NCBI RefSeq assembly: GCF_052857255.1
Contig: NC_135498.1
Coordinates: 165,907,255-165,971,254 of the forward strand
Source of the DNA: Amblyomma americanum
Lineage: Eukaryota; Arthropoda; Arachnida; Ixodida; Ixodidae
Direction of reading: 5' to 3'
DNA: 64,000 bases
Notes under the pieces: generated by a model
What the model was told of the DNA's origin: nothing
Seen by the model: the letters and a program-made list of their open reading frames with translations, nothing else
Databases searched by the model: none
Part shown: in pieces, positions 52,495-62,869 of the stretch
How the letters are laid out: each line of letters begins with the position of its first letter
Position numbering within the stretch: position 1 is the first letter of the stretch
Translations under genes and position numbers: made by a program

Positions 52495-53085
52495 AGGGCC
52501 TGACTGATGAATTACTGCTGGACGTTAGGGTCTGGGCTGCAGAAAAAAAGTCTCCCAGGATTTTGGAGTGTGCGAGTAATCGTACCTATTCGGACATGTC
52601 CACACTATGTGGACCAATGTTGCTGCCTTGTCGCAAAATTTGCACTGTGATCTGAACACTTAAGGGTGCCACTTGCTGTAGAGTACTGAGTTGGGATAAA
52701 CTAAGTCTAATTTTGTTCACACAAACTCTCCTTTCTTACTGAGCGTTCTGTCCGCTGGCGGATAAACTTGTCGATTTCGTCTGTAGCATAGTGTGATTTT
52801 GTGTGTGGCGCGCATATTCTCTCTACCGTTTATAGTTTCGGTGACTTGGGAGGTTCCAGGGGTCGACCTGTAAGTGAGACCTCGGGCGACAGAATGAGCC
52901 TCCTCGTTTCCTCTAAGTCCTTGGTGAGCTGGTGCCTAAACCAGCAGAACCAGTTCTCTGGGTCCTCCTTCCCTGTTTAATATACAGACGGCAGTCTCTG
53001 TCATCCTCACCGATTCATAATTTCTTACAGCAAGAGCTAACGAAAACTGTTTTTTTTCTTACAGCAAGAGCTAACGAAAACTGTC
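52495..53085 (-). pseudogene. LINE ORF2 RNase H and C-terminal finger fragment
   Basis: Minus-strand translation includes APAHQGLRGNEEAHSVARGL (the last RNase H block, with the conserved His) and CKFCDKAATLVHIVWTCPN (the C-terminal CxxC...H...C finger). Both match the LINE at 59.3 kb (APAHQGLAGNEAADAAARAL and CPHCSAVSSDTYHMVWTCPS). No RT is attached. A 29-bp segment is duplicated in tandem within it (53,022-53,050 and 53,056-53,084). Confidence 0.7.
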
Positions 53086-53230
53086 TAAACTATGTTGGAC
53101 ACGTCATCGGTGTGTTCAATACAGACCACAGATGTACCAACTGCTTTCCGGGCATAACCCTTTCCTTTTCGCGTCCACGCATACTTCCAGCGAAGCCCCT
53201 TTAAAGCGTAAACCTCACATGTCCCGATCT

Positions 53231-53553
<323 letters not shown>

Positions 53554-53559
53554 GTTATC

Positions 53560-54040
53560 ACTCTGTACTACCCTTAAAAGATGGCGTCCTCATGCAACCT
53601 GGCAGGCGGAGATTAAATATATTGTTCGAGCGAGCTTGCGCGGGGCAACCTGGATTGCAGAATTACCGGTGGCAGCACCTGCAATCCCAGGGCAGTGGCC
53701 CACCGTTGGCCCACCAAGGTGAGTAGGGGTGCGGCGGCGTCGCAGCGGCGGCTACGTAGAGTCATGCAAAGGTAGAACTGCGGGCTGTGTGGCATCGGGT
53801 TACATCACGCCGCAGCGCGCGACGAGTTCGTTCACGAAGTGAGCGGTCAGGCTTACACCTTCTCAGCCGTAAGCAGTCGTAAGTCGTGAGTGAGTCTGCC
53901 GACTTAGTTTTTCGCATTTGCCGTGGGAAACAATCGTTTTGTTACCGGAGGAAAGTGCTCATTTACAGATATTAGCACCTTTGGCTCGAATTCCAACATT
54001 TCTGACATAATTATTCGCTTTTTAGTTTTTTAAGGAAAAT
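53560..54040. other. Non-coding stretch, nothing recognised
   Basis: GC-rich first half (53,590-53,830), AT-rich second half; no domain or repeat named. It lies where RT would be if the LINE pieces at 52.5-53.1 kb and 54.0-56.0 kb came from one element. Confidence 0.4.
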
Positions 54041-54044
54041 GTCG

Positions 54045-54985
54045 ATTTTTACCTACTGTCTCTAAAGTGTATGACAACTGCTTTGCGTGCAAGAGTTGTC
54101 AGCTGTGCGAACTCGATGGCCTGCCTCAACGTCTGTTTTCCAGAGTTACGATAACCTCGCCAATATTCTTTTTTAGTTATATAACATTTTCTTTGTAAGT
54201 TTGCGACCCATGGCCCCAATTTTATGTGGTCTTTAGCTGGGCTATTTTTACGTTGCTGTCGGAAATTTTCCCAGTTCACCAGGCGAAGCTTATATGATTT
54301 AGGCGTACAGTGTGTACCTGCTTGAGTAAGCGCAATGATATAATGATCACTACCTAATGTGTGTGTGGGGTTCGTTCCCACTGCAGAGGCGGAATGAGTC
54401 TACCGAGCGTGAGACCTGGGCTGGCGTCCATCACCCCAACCATACCCTCTGTGGTGAGGCTATCGAAATCGCTATGCACAAATAGCTGGGTGGACTGCTT
54501 TACCTGATTCAACAGAACCCTTCCTCGGCTGTTTGTACGACTGTGTCCCCAATCAGCATGTGCGCAGAGGTCCCCCCTATTATTAAAGATGTTTTCTTGA
54601 TCTCCTGCGCTATTGTCTTAATTAGATTAGCGCAACGAGCTTCGGGACGACTAGAGGGGTTGTATATATTGGACACTGTTAATGATTCTTTGGTAACATT
54701 ATTCGGTATGATTTCTACAGGGACGTGTGTTATCTCGTGTGTGTGTATGGTCGTGTACTGTGTGTCTGAGTGCACGCCTGATGTAGGTTGCAACCGTGGG
54801 CTTGTCCGCGTTGGGTGCATGGTATGCTGTATATCCTGGTATGTTAAGCGCCGTACGCGTTTGTTGTAGCAGTATAAGATCGGGGGATCACGACTTGCAA
54901 GTTGTGAGCTGTACTAAACGGTCCCGCTCTCGCCTAATGTTCCGGCAGTTCCAGTGCCAGATTGGTGATGAGTGGTTCTGTACGC
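54045..54985 (-). pseudogene. LINE AP endonuclease, decayed
   Basis: The minus strand starts with WHWNCRNIRRERDRLVQL (EN opening), LILLQQTRTALNIPGYTAYH, then KTSLIIGGTSAHM (GDFNA block with GDF changed to GGT, so the catalytic Asp is lost), and LGSDHYIIALTQAG (SDH block intact) and ends in a linker with KKEYWRGYRNSGKQTLRQAI. Several stops and frame changes. Confidence 0.75.
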
Positions 54986-55346
54986 AATGAATGAGAGGAT
55001 TAGCTACAATCTTGCTGCACTTGGGGTACTACGGAGGTAGGTATTAGTGGTCAGGCTGGGAGGTGATTGGGATTGAGAGGAATGGGGAATGATTGAAGTG
55101 GGCTTCCAGCCAATTTGGTGTCAACCACATGCACGATGTGGGCGACTGCCACTTCTACAATCGATTTTACCTTAACAATGAGTTGGTTACAAAATTTGTT
55201 CAGCCGCGCTTATAGCTCGGCCTTTAGGGTTTGGAATCGTTCTTCCATTTGCTGCTGGGAGATTTAGAATTTTGCCTGGAATTTCGCCTCTAGGCGAGCT
55301 ACCAATTCAGGTAGGGGCTAATTTACGCTGTTTGATTCCATGCGTT

Positions 55347-55965
55347 TCATTTTTGCCGAGGGGGGGGGGCGGTGTAGTGGACGGGGATAAAGTTTGATTG
55401 GCTGGAGGAGGGGTGGATGGAAGAAGTGTTAGGTTGGTGTCGGTGTGCTAGGGTGAAGATAGGGAAGAGGACGATTGGGAGACGGGTTGCTGTAGGCGCT
55501 TTACCTCTTCCCTGAGTCGGGTCACCTCTTCCGCCTGACGGTCTAGGTTCCAGGTGACCCTGTCTGCTCACGTGAGTCCTGCGCGCTTGTCATCAGTGAT
55601 GTCGGGACGCGTCCTTTTTCCGGAGTGTTCTCTGGAGCCACTGCCGCTGCGGCGAGGCAGTCCACCGGAAACCCCGCTTCGCGATCGTGTAGCTCGTTGT
55701 TTCGCCTGGCACAATCCTGTCCAATTTAAGTGTTCGCCACCGCACAGTATAAACTGGGGGATACATAATCCCTTAGAGTCCGCTCCATGGTCGTCGCCAC
55801 ATCTTTGTCATTTGGACTGTTTAGGATACGGGCAGACATACGGGCTTACGTCTGGGAATGCGAAAGCATTACTGTCCCCGGGTACACCGACGCCAACCCA
55901 CACACACATGCGCGTGCGTATGACACCACCCGGAATGTTGTACGACGAACGGATGTGCGACGACC
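55347..55965 (-). pseudogene. LINE ORF1 (zinc knuckles and coiled coil), decayed
   Basis: Minus strand: YVCPYPKQSKxQRCGDDHGA and FILCGGEHLNWTGLC correspond to the CxxC...H...C knuckles of an ORF1 protein, then a Ser/Arg-rich tract (RSRSGVSGGLPRRSGSGS) and EEVTRLREEVKRLQQ, a short coiled coil. One knuckle Cys is a stop codon. It sits directly 5' of the endonuclease remnant on the same strand, and knuckles followed by a coiled coil are also seen in ORF1 at 62.9-64.0 kb. Confidence 0.6.
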
Positions 55966-56085
55966 CCCCATACTGTGCTACTCCACACGGGACGGAGAGG
56001 AAAAGAGACGCCGCTAGACTCAGTTGGAACCACGCAAATAACTTAAAGAATAACATATTATCGAGTACCTGATGGATAGGCTGGG

Positions 56086-56640
56086 ATGCCCAAGCTTACG
56101 TCCCGCCGCGTTGGTGCCGGAGTCTTCCTCAGAAAGAAGGGAGAAAATAAGGAGTTGACCTTGTTCGTTCGCTGCAGCTCAGCCTCTCCCCGATGGGTTG
56201 GGCGCCAGCCACCAGTTGTGTCGCCTCAAGCTTTGCTCGTCATTCGACTGACTAGCTTTTCTCCTTTTTTTTTCCTTCCAGTCGGGCGATCCTTCTTTCC
56301 AGGTTGGAGTGTCTCCGTCGCCCTCCTCTCAGCGCCTGGGACTGCGGCATTCTCCCTCTTCCCCGGACCTCCCGCCATCTTGGGTCCTCTCCCCTGCTAC
56401 CAACGCTCTGTCACTCTTGCGGAGTGTGCTTGACCAGTTGAATGCTTGTCGGCGAGCGAATAAAGATGAAGGCCAGGCTGTCGCCATTTGGACCCCTAAT
56501 GAGCATTGGTTCCGGAGACCCGACGATGTCTGGTGCCGTAGAGTCTCTTGCTCAAGCGCCTTTGACTTCCCACAAACGGCAGATGTCGCCGGAGATAGTG
56601 GACCTACGGAGACGCCCAACGTAATCACAGTTGCATCACA
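56086..56640. other. GC-rich patch with open frames on both strands, unidentified
   Basis: Plus-strand frames (56,309-56,647 and 56,442-56,624) and a minus-strand frame (56,715-56,329) overlap. A CTTCCAG at about 56,274-56,280 after a T-rich run could be a splice acceptor, but none of the translations shows a domain I recognise. It could be the 5' UTR of a LINE or unrelated repeat DNA. Confidence 0.25.
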
Positions 56641-56654
56641 ATTTTGATATGAAA

Positions 56655-56722
56655 ATTTGTTTTTGAGGGAAGGAAATGGCGCAGAAACTCTCTCACATCC
56701 CGTTGGACACCTCAACCGCGCC
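56655..56722 (-). repeat. SINE tail fragment
   Basis: Plus-strand GGAAGGAAATGGCGCAG and CGTTGGACACCTCAACCG match the tail half of the SINE at 10,808-10,880 (GGAAAGGAAATGGCGCAG, CGTTGGACACCTGAACCG), in the same orientation. The head is missing. Confidence 0.6.
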
Positions 56723-56724
56723 CA

Positions 56725-58630
56725 GATGGAAAACGCTGTCTCTGGGAAGGCATACAGTTGAAGGTGCCTATGTCAACGGTTCTAATTGCTGTCGCAAGCG
56801 AGCCTCGAATTTGAGTAGCACATGTAAGTTTTGTGCAAAGAGAAATCGTATGACACCCGGAACGCTGTGCGACAAACCGTTGCGTACAATTTTCGTACGG
56901 GCGTTGTCGGGAAAACTGGCGCCTCATTGAGGCCGGCTAGTGGGGAGCGTATGTAGACGGATGACGTGTACGTGATTGTCTGAAGTGGTGGATCTCGGCT
57001 TGCTGTGTGCGTCATACGGCCGCTTGATTCACTATTTTTCTTGCCATTGCTGTGACTTTCTATACCATCTGCGAGTGCAGTAACACACGCCGCCGGCTTT
57101 TACCGCAAATGGGTTTTTAATGTTTTCACAACGACCAGGGCGTAAGTGTCGTTTTAACTTTCAGTGCTCGAGGTGTTGGGGCCAGAATCGCCGTTTAAGC
57201 GGCTCACACGAAATGAAATACTTCTCTTCTTTCTGTTTCTCAACCAACAATTACAATCCCGAAAATATCTATCTTGCATGTCGAAGTGTTTGTTTCATGT
57301 TGCATTCTTAAACGTTTGGACTAGAAATCCACGCTAAAGTTTGAGAAGGGCTGGAGGAGAAATTTGATGTTGCCGCTCTACTGTTGCAAATGTGCAGTAC
57401 AGATTGAGCGCGGAAATTTCAGTTCCAACCGACGGCGGTGTTGGACGACCAAGCGTGAGTTGTTTGATATGTTAATATTGCGCGAGTTGGAACATACGTT
57501 AAACGCGTGTTGACGGTGCAGTTAGGGGTCAGCGTTAAAGTACTGCGATTTGCTTCGGTTCCAACACGTTTGCAGGTTTATATGGTATTGTGTCAGCATC
57601 GCCGTCACCTGACGGAGCGGTGCAAGAAGCGAATCGTCCCTTTCCATTCACCGCTTCGCTTTCGCCGCTGCTCGCAAGTAAATAAAAGCAAAATAGAACA
57701 CAGACTGCGATCTTTGTTTTCAAAAAGTTATGCGCCCGTGCTGCTTAGTGCTAAAGGGATTACAACCGTCTTTAAGGCGATAGCACTAACCCCCCCCCCC
57801 CCCTCCCGCAATTTTTAAACGTGGTTCGAAATGATAGGAGCTTCTGCATGCGCTCACACTAATCCCTCGGAGAGTGCGGTGCGATGTTTCGCGTTAAACT
57901 ACTGAAACTCGCCTTGTTCCTTTAGAATGCATACTTTACGGAATGTACTATTGCTGGGAAGAGCAAATGGAACACACAGCGGATTAAAAATTTTGCTTCA
58001 TGAAACCTTGCATAAACGTAGCGGATTATTGAATTGGTAGAAGATAAGCATTGTAAACTTCGCTTCTCATGCCTGTATTTTTGTGTCTGCTGTGTTAAGT
58101 TGTTTTTGCGAGACAACGTGGAAGTGTCTTTCGAGCTGCATTTGCTTTTCCTGCCGATGATACGTTTTCTTGCTCGACCGCTGCCACCATCTCTGTCGAA
58201 TGAAGCTCGATAGGATACATGGGCTTTTTAGAGAAAACTAAAAGCGTAGTGTTAGGCCCTAAATACTATGAAGAGGCGCTGTGTGCACTCGGTAGCACCG
58301 ACTATCTGGGACTCTGCGCTGCGAGAAGGAACAGGAGCCTAGGATGAGCGACAGCCCTGTTAACTGTGCGGATAAGCCTTTCTCGTTCCCCATCTGGGTT
58401 GCACTGTGCGCTGTCAAGGCGACCAAGGTCATTGAAAGAGACGGGGTGGTGGGTCTGGCTCCAGCAGCGCGTGCACAAGTCTGAAGCTTCTAGCGGCGCA
58501 CCTACAGTCTGAATGTGAAGCATGACATCTTGGCGCGTTAGTTGGTTCATTGTTGCAGGCCACTGAAATCGCGCGAAGTAAAAGGAGACAATGAGAGACA
58601 CAAGAACTGACACTGCGCTATTGTGTGTTG
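56725..58630. other. Non-coding stretch, nothing recognised
   Basis: Includes a 14-nt poly-C near 57,790. Short frames only; one signal-peptide-like frame at 57,535-57,723 on the minus strand was rejected because it opens at TTG. Confidence 0.45.
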
Positions 58631-58632
58631 CA

Positions 58633-58868
58633 GCCGCCGCGGGGGCTGAGTGGTTATGGCGCTCGGCTGCTGGCCGGAAAAACGCAGGTTCGATCCCGGC
58701 CATGGCGGTCGAATTTCGATGGAGGCGAAATTCTAGAAGCCCGTGTACTGTGCGATGTCAGTGCACGTCGAAGAACCCCAGGTGGTCTAAATTCTCGGAG
58801 CCCTTCACTACGGCGTCTCTTATAGCCTGAGTCGCTTTGGGACGTTAAACCCCTATAAACCAAACCAA
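58633..58868 (+). repeat. tRNA-derived SINE (Ruka-like), near full length
   Basis: Head GGGGGCTGAGTGGTTATGG (A-box-like), B box GGTTCGATCC at 58,687-58,696, then body blocks GTCGAATTTCGATGGAGGCG, AATTCTAGAAGCCCGTGTAC and CCCTTCACTACGGCGTCT, ending TTTGGGACGTTAAACCCC and an A/C-rich tail. Collinear with the SINE at 3,756 over its whole length. Confidence 0.8.
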
Positions 58869-58869
58869 A

Positions 58870-59205
58870 TCTATTGTGTGTTGCTGTTCTTGTGTATCCC
58901 CTGGTCCCCGTTTACTTGACGTAGTGTTACACCTCTGACTCTCTCCTAGTTCTCTTGCTGATGCCATCATCTGGCGCGCAAGATCCTGCGTATCGAGCAA
59001 AAATACCGCTTCTCTTGCAAAGCATAAATACTACGCGCCTGCCAGCTCACTCGCACTGGCGTGAACTTTGCATAAGGGAAAAAGGGCACTGAGGTGGTAA
59101 AACAGAGTCGCCGGCACGTCTGTTCAGACTCCCTCAATTTACTGCGCTCCCTTCAAGTCCTCCCTCTCATTTGCTCTGCTTGGATCGTCAGCGGGGCACA
59201 GCTGA
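58870..59205. other. Short non-coding spacer
   Basis: No coding or repeat signal identified between the SINE and the LINE 3' end. Confidence 0.4.
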
Positions 59206-59307
59206 AGGGTGGTAGGGGTGGTGGTGAAAACATTTATTCAGAACGGACAGGAGGTGTTTGGATCAGCCCGTAAGGGACCGATCCTTACAAACACTAGGCG
59301 GAGGTCC

Positions 59308-61740
59308 CTAGTTTGGGACCCCAGTGGCGGTAGCCGCCGCCCGGGCGCGCCCGACTAAGGCTTGTTGGGCCTGTAAGTCGTGGCAGCCGAGCAGGGTCGC
59401 CTCCCAGTCCTCCCGGGTTGGGTTGGGGATGGGGGGAATGGCCGGGTTGGAGGGGCAGGTCCACACCATGTGATAGGTGTCTGAAGACACCGCGCTACAG
59501 TGCGGGCAGTTGCCGCTAAAGGAGGGGTTGAAATGTTTTAGGGCTGCCGGGCACAGCAATGTATTGGTGAAGAGGCGGAGAAGGAGCCACTCATCCGCCT
59601 TCTTGAGGCTTTTACATGGGCTAGGGTAAAGGCGATGGCTATCTTGATAGTAGGTTGCGATATTTTTGAACGTATAGATCGGATTAACATCGGGTTCCTG
59701 ATCAGGTGGGGAGGCGAAGACAGCCCGGTGAGAGAGCGCGCGGGCGGCTGCGTCTGCTGCCTCGTTTCCTGCCAATCCCTGATGAGCAGGGGCCCATATG
59801 AGGTGACGGTGTGCGGGGTCCGTATCCCGTATGCAATTTTGGTATATTCGATAGGCTAGGAAGGGAGTGCAGCCTCGTTCTACGTTCCGACAGGCCCCTC
59901 GCGAGTCGGTGATTATGTATTTTGAATTGGAATGTGAGGCCGCGAGAGCAATCGCGACCTCTTCTGCTTGTGTTGCACTGCGGGCTCTGAAAGTGAGGCC
60001 GTTAACTGTGTTGCTGTTGTGAACTACCGCGGCCGTGCACCATCCCCCGTGGTGAGGGCCGGAGGCGTCCACGTAGTATACACCTGTTTTGTTGCCATAA
60101 TAACGGGCTAGCGCTTCCGCTCGTGCCGGGCGCCGACCATTATGGTCTTCATGTGACATGTTTGCTGGAAGAGGCCGCACATGGAGGGCACGTCTCCACA
60201 GTTCCGGGATGTCAAATCTGTCTTCCATTGGAGGGGTGTGTTGGATATGGAGTCGAGCAAGAAGGCGGCGACCCGACTCCGTTAGCGACAAGCGCGTGTA
60301 CTGGTTTGTAAGGTGCACCTCCCGGAGCTCCCGGAAAGTATTCACCACCCCAAGGGCCATAAGCCGGCTGTTTGAACTAGTGATGGGGAAGTCAAGGGCA
60401 CGTTTAACAATTTTGCGAAGGATGACCTCAAGGGCGTCCTCCTCTTGTTTCCGTTGGTGGAGATAAGGAGTCGAATAGAGAATTCGACTAGTTACGAAGG
60501 CGTTTGCCACCCGCAGGGCATCCCTACTTCGTAACCCTCCGCGTTTGTTGGAAACCCGGCGGACCATGCGGCCCACCTGGTCCCCCACCTTACGGAGTGT
60601 GGCCAATGTAGTGTCTGGCCGCCTGTGTTTGTGGATGTAGAGCCCGAGTACCCGTATCTCATCACTTTCGCGTATGGGACCACTATCTAGAGAAAGAGAT
60701 ATTTTAGTTGTGCACTTCTGTGAGGGGCGGAGGTGCACAAATTCCGATTTTTGAGGGGAACATTGAAGACCGCAGCGGCGGCCGTAGCGGTCTACTATCG
60801 TCGCCGCTGTTTGCAGGCTGGTTTCAATGTCCCCTGTGCTGCCCTGTGTGGCCCACAGAGTGATGTCATAGGCGTACAGGGCGTGCTGCACGCCGGCGAC
60901 ACCACCCAGCTGGGCCGGCGGGTGCATCATGGCGAGATTGAAGAGCAGCGGGGAAAGTACCGCGCCTTGAGGGGTTCCCCGCGTGCTGAGTAGGTAAGGA
61001 CCATGCTCTCTATCTTGAATTCGAATGTAGGACTGACGATACATTAAAAATTGGCTTATGTATCGGAATGTGTTGAGGCCACAGTCGCTGTGACTTAGGT
61101 TAGTGAGTATGATCTCATGTGTTACACTGTCAAATGCCCCTTTAAGATCCAAGGCGAGTACTACCCGGTCATTATGGGGGCATTCGAGGGGGTCAAGGAC
61201 TTCCCGATTGAGTTGCAGGAGGACATCCAGTGCGGATCTGTATGGGCGGAATCCGAACACGGTGCTCGCAAAGACATGTTTGTGTTCAAGATATGTAGAT
61301 AACCGATCCCGCACGATCGTCTCCATTAGTTTGCCCACACATGATGTGAGAGAGATGGGGCGGAGGTTATCTGTGTCAATTGGTTTGCCAGCTTTAGGAA
61401 TAAAAGTAACCAAAGCCGTTTTCCATTCGATTGGAAGGGGGGCGTCCCCGCGCCAAATCGCATTGACGTATTCTAGGAGGGACTGGTATGCCAAGTCGGG
61501 CAGGTTCGTCAAAAGCTTGACGGTGACCTTATCCCGTCCTGGCGCAGTGCCCCGTTTCATTTTGGCGAGAGCCGCCCGCAGATCATGGAGCTGGAAAGGT
61601 TGATCCAGCTCCGTGTTTTCTCTGCCTGCATAAGAGTACGCAGATCCACGGGGGTCTTGGACTGTACACAGATACTGGTCCCGAAGGTTATGTGCCAGTT
61701 GAGTCGTGTTGCCGGGAAAAGCGTGCATGGCTCGCTGCAA
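59308..61740 (-). CDS. LINE ORF2, reverse transcriptase-RNase H-zinc finger part
   Basis: An 810-codon uninterrupted frame. RT: GTAPGRDKVTVKLLTNL, NLRPISLTSCVGKLMET, VFGFRPYRSALDVLLQL, LALDLKGAFDSVTHE (motif A), RGTPQGAVLSPLLFNLAM (motif B), then ALYAYDITLW, where YADD has become YAYD. RNase H near residues 560-680: YYVDASGPHHGGW, QAEEVAIALA, YIITDSRGACRNVERG and IWAPAHQGLAGNEAADAAAR. The C-terminal finger is CPHCSAVSSDTYHMVWTCP. It is in the same frame as the endonuclease part upstream, separated only by stop codons. The damaged motif C suggests this copy cannot reverse transcribe. Confidence 0.88.
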   Translation of the reverse strand: MQRAMHAFPGNTTQLAHNLRDQYLCTVQDPRGSAYSYAGRENTELDQPFQLHDLRAALAKMKRGTAPGRDKVTVKLLTNLPDLAYQSLLEYVNAIWRGDAPLPIEWKTALVTFIPKAGKPIDTDNLRPISLTSCVGKLMETIVRDRLSTYLEHKHVFASTVFGFRPYRSALDVLLQLNREVLDPLECPHNDRVVLALDLKGAFDSVTHEIILTNLSHSDCGLNTFRYISQFLMYRQSYIRIQDREHGPYLLSTRGTPQGAVLSPLLFNLAMMHPPAQLGGVAGVQHALYAYDITLWATQGSTGDIETSLQTAATIVDRYGRRCGLQCSPQKSEFVHLRPSQKCTTKISLSLDSGPIRESDEIRVLGLYIHKHRRPDTTLATLRKVGDQVGRMVRRVSNKRGGLRSRDALRVANAFVTSRILYSTPYLHQRKQEEDALEVILRKIVKRALDFPITSSNSRLMALGVVNTFRELREVHLTNQYTRLSLTESGRRLLARLHIQHTPPMEDRFDIPELWRRALHVRPLPANMSHEDHNGRRPARAEALARYYGNKTGVYYVDASGPHHGGWCTAAVVHNSNTVNGLTFRARSATQAEEVAIALAASHSNSKYIITDSRGACRNVERGCTPFLAYRIYQNCIRDTDPAHRHLIWAPAHQGLAGNEAADAAARALSHRAVFASPPDQEPDVNPIYTFKNIATYYQDSHRLYPSPCKSLKKADEWLLLRLFTNTLLCPAALKHFNPSFSGNCPHCSAVSSDTYHMVWTCPSNPAIPPIPNPTREDWEATLLGCHDLQAQQALVGRARAAATATGVPN

Positions 61741-61971
61741 ATGTTTTTGTGTTTCGGTTCGTGTTTGGGTTGGGTCGACTAGGGCTCGAAAGAGACGCCA
61801 CGTGTTTCAGCTGGACATTTGTCGCGCGGCCGGGTTGCATCTATCTACCCAGTTGGAGTCGGCGAGTTGGGCCGCGAACTCTGCCGCTTTCTGGGTAAGC
61901 TCGGCAATTCGAGCTTTAAGCTTTCTATTGTGTTTTTGGCGTCGCCAATGGCGGACGAGGCTGCCACGGGC

Positions 61972-62850
61972 TTACCAGAGGTGTAGAAGGTGGTTATCCA
62001 CGTCCGTGACCGCCTCTGAGAGCTGGATGTGTGTTTCATGCGAGGAAAGGTGTGCCAGCAGCTGTTGGGACCATGCTGTGTAGCCTTGAGCGGAAATGGG
62101 TGTATTATCAAGTGAGTTAAACTTTTTCCTGAATTTCGTCCAATCTGGGATACGGGCTTGTGTTCTGGGACGCTTGAGGGGGCGCGTGCGTAGTGTAGTG
62201 TTAACGATGCAGTGGTCGCTACCGAGGGTCTCCTCGGTGTTGAGCCAGTCTGCGTGTCGTATGTTGCGAGTGAAGGTTAAGTCCGGGCACGTATCCCGTG
62301 TCACGGAGTTTCCTAGCCGTGTTGGGTGGACGGGGTCCGTGTGGAGGGTGAGGCCCAATGTGGACGCAAGCTCCGCCAGCCTACGTCCGCGCGACTGCTC
62401 CTTGCGATACCCCCACAGCTGACTGGGAGCGTTAAAGTCGCCCACAATCAGCAGGGGATCGCGGCCCGCTACTCTTAGCGCGCGGCTAAAGAGGTCCGCA
62501 AAAGTCACTCGCTTGAGTTTGGGAGCACAGTACACGTTGAGTATATGCAACGGCGGGTCCCTGTGGCGGAGTGGTAGGATAGTCACCATTACATAGGAAT
62601 ACTCGAGCTTGAGGTCGAGATCCACTAAGTTGGCTGTGTAGGCTTTGTGAACGAGAAGGCATGACGCGGGATCCTGTTGGAACGTCGTGTAATTTGAAAG
62701 TGTGGCGCCCAGGCCTGGCTCCTGGAGGGCAACCACGGCTGGTAGGAACTCGAAGGTTTCAAGGTAGAGGCATAAATTGGCCCGCTTAGTGCGGTTTTTA
62801 AAGCCTCTACAGTTCTATTGTGTTATGGAAGTTGATATGGCTGAATTGGA
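61972..62850 (-). pseudogene. LINE ORF2 endonuclease part, same frame as RT but with stops
   Basis: The endonuclease starts near 62,830 with ITQ-stop-NCRGFKNRTKRA, where the conserved Trp of the QWNCRG opening is a TAG (62,817-62,815). It continues FEFLPAVVALQEPG, LLIVGDFNAPSQLWGY (catalytic GDFN), TRDTCPDLTF and LGSDHCIVNTTL (SDH), to a TAA at 61,974-61,972. One more TGA at 61,809-61,807 separates it from the RT part; positions 62,817, 62,736, 61,974, 61,809 and 61,740 are all in one frame. So ORF2 is a single frame of roughly 1,170 codons with three nonsense codons. Confidence 0.85.
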
Positions 62851-62869
62851 GATGGCGGAACTCCTTTGA

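Noticed and set aside
57535..57723. Minus-strand 62-residue frame resembling a secreted peptide (hydrophobic start KIAVCVLFCFYLLASSG)
   Set aside because: The frame opens at TTG, not ATG; no upstream ATG or splice context was found, and the region looks like repeat DNA.
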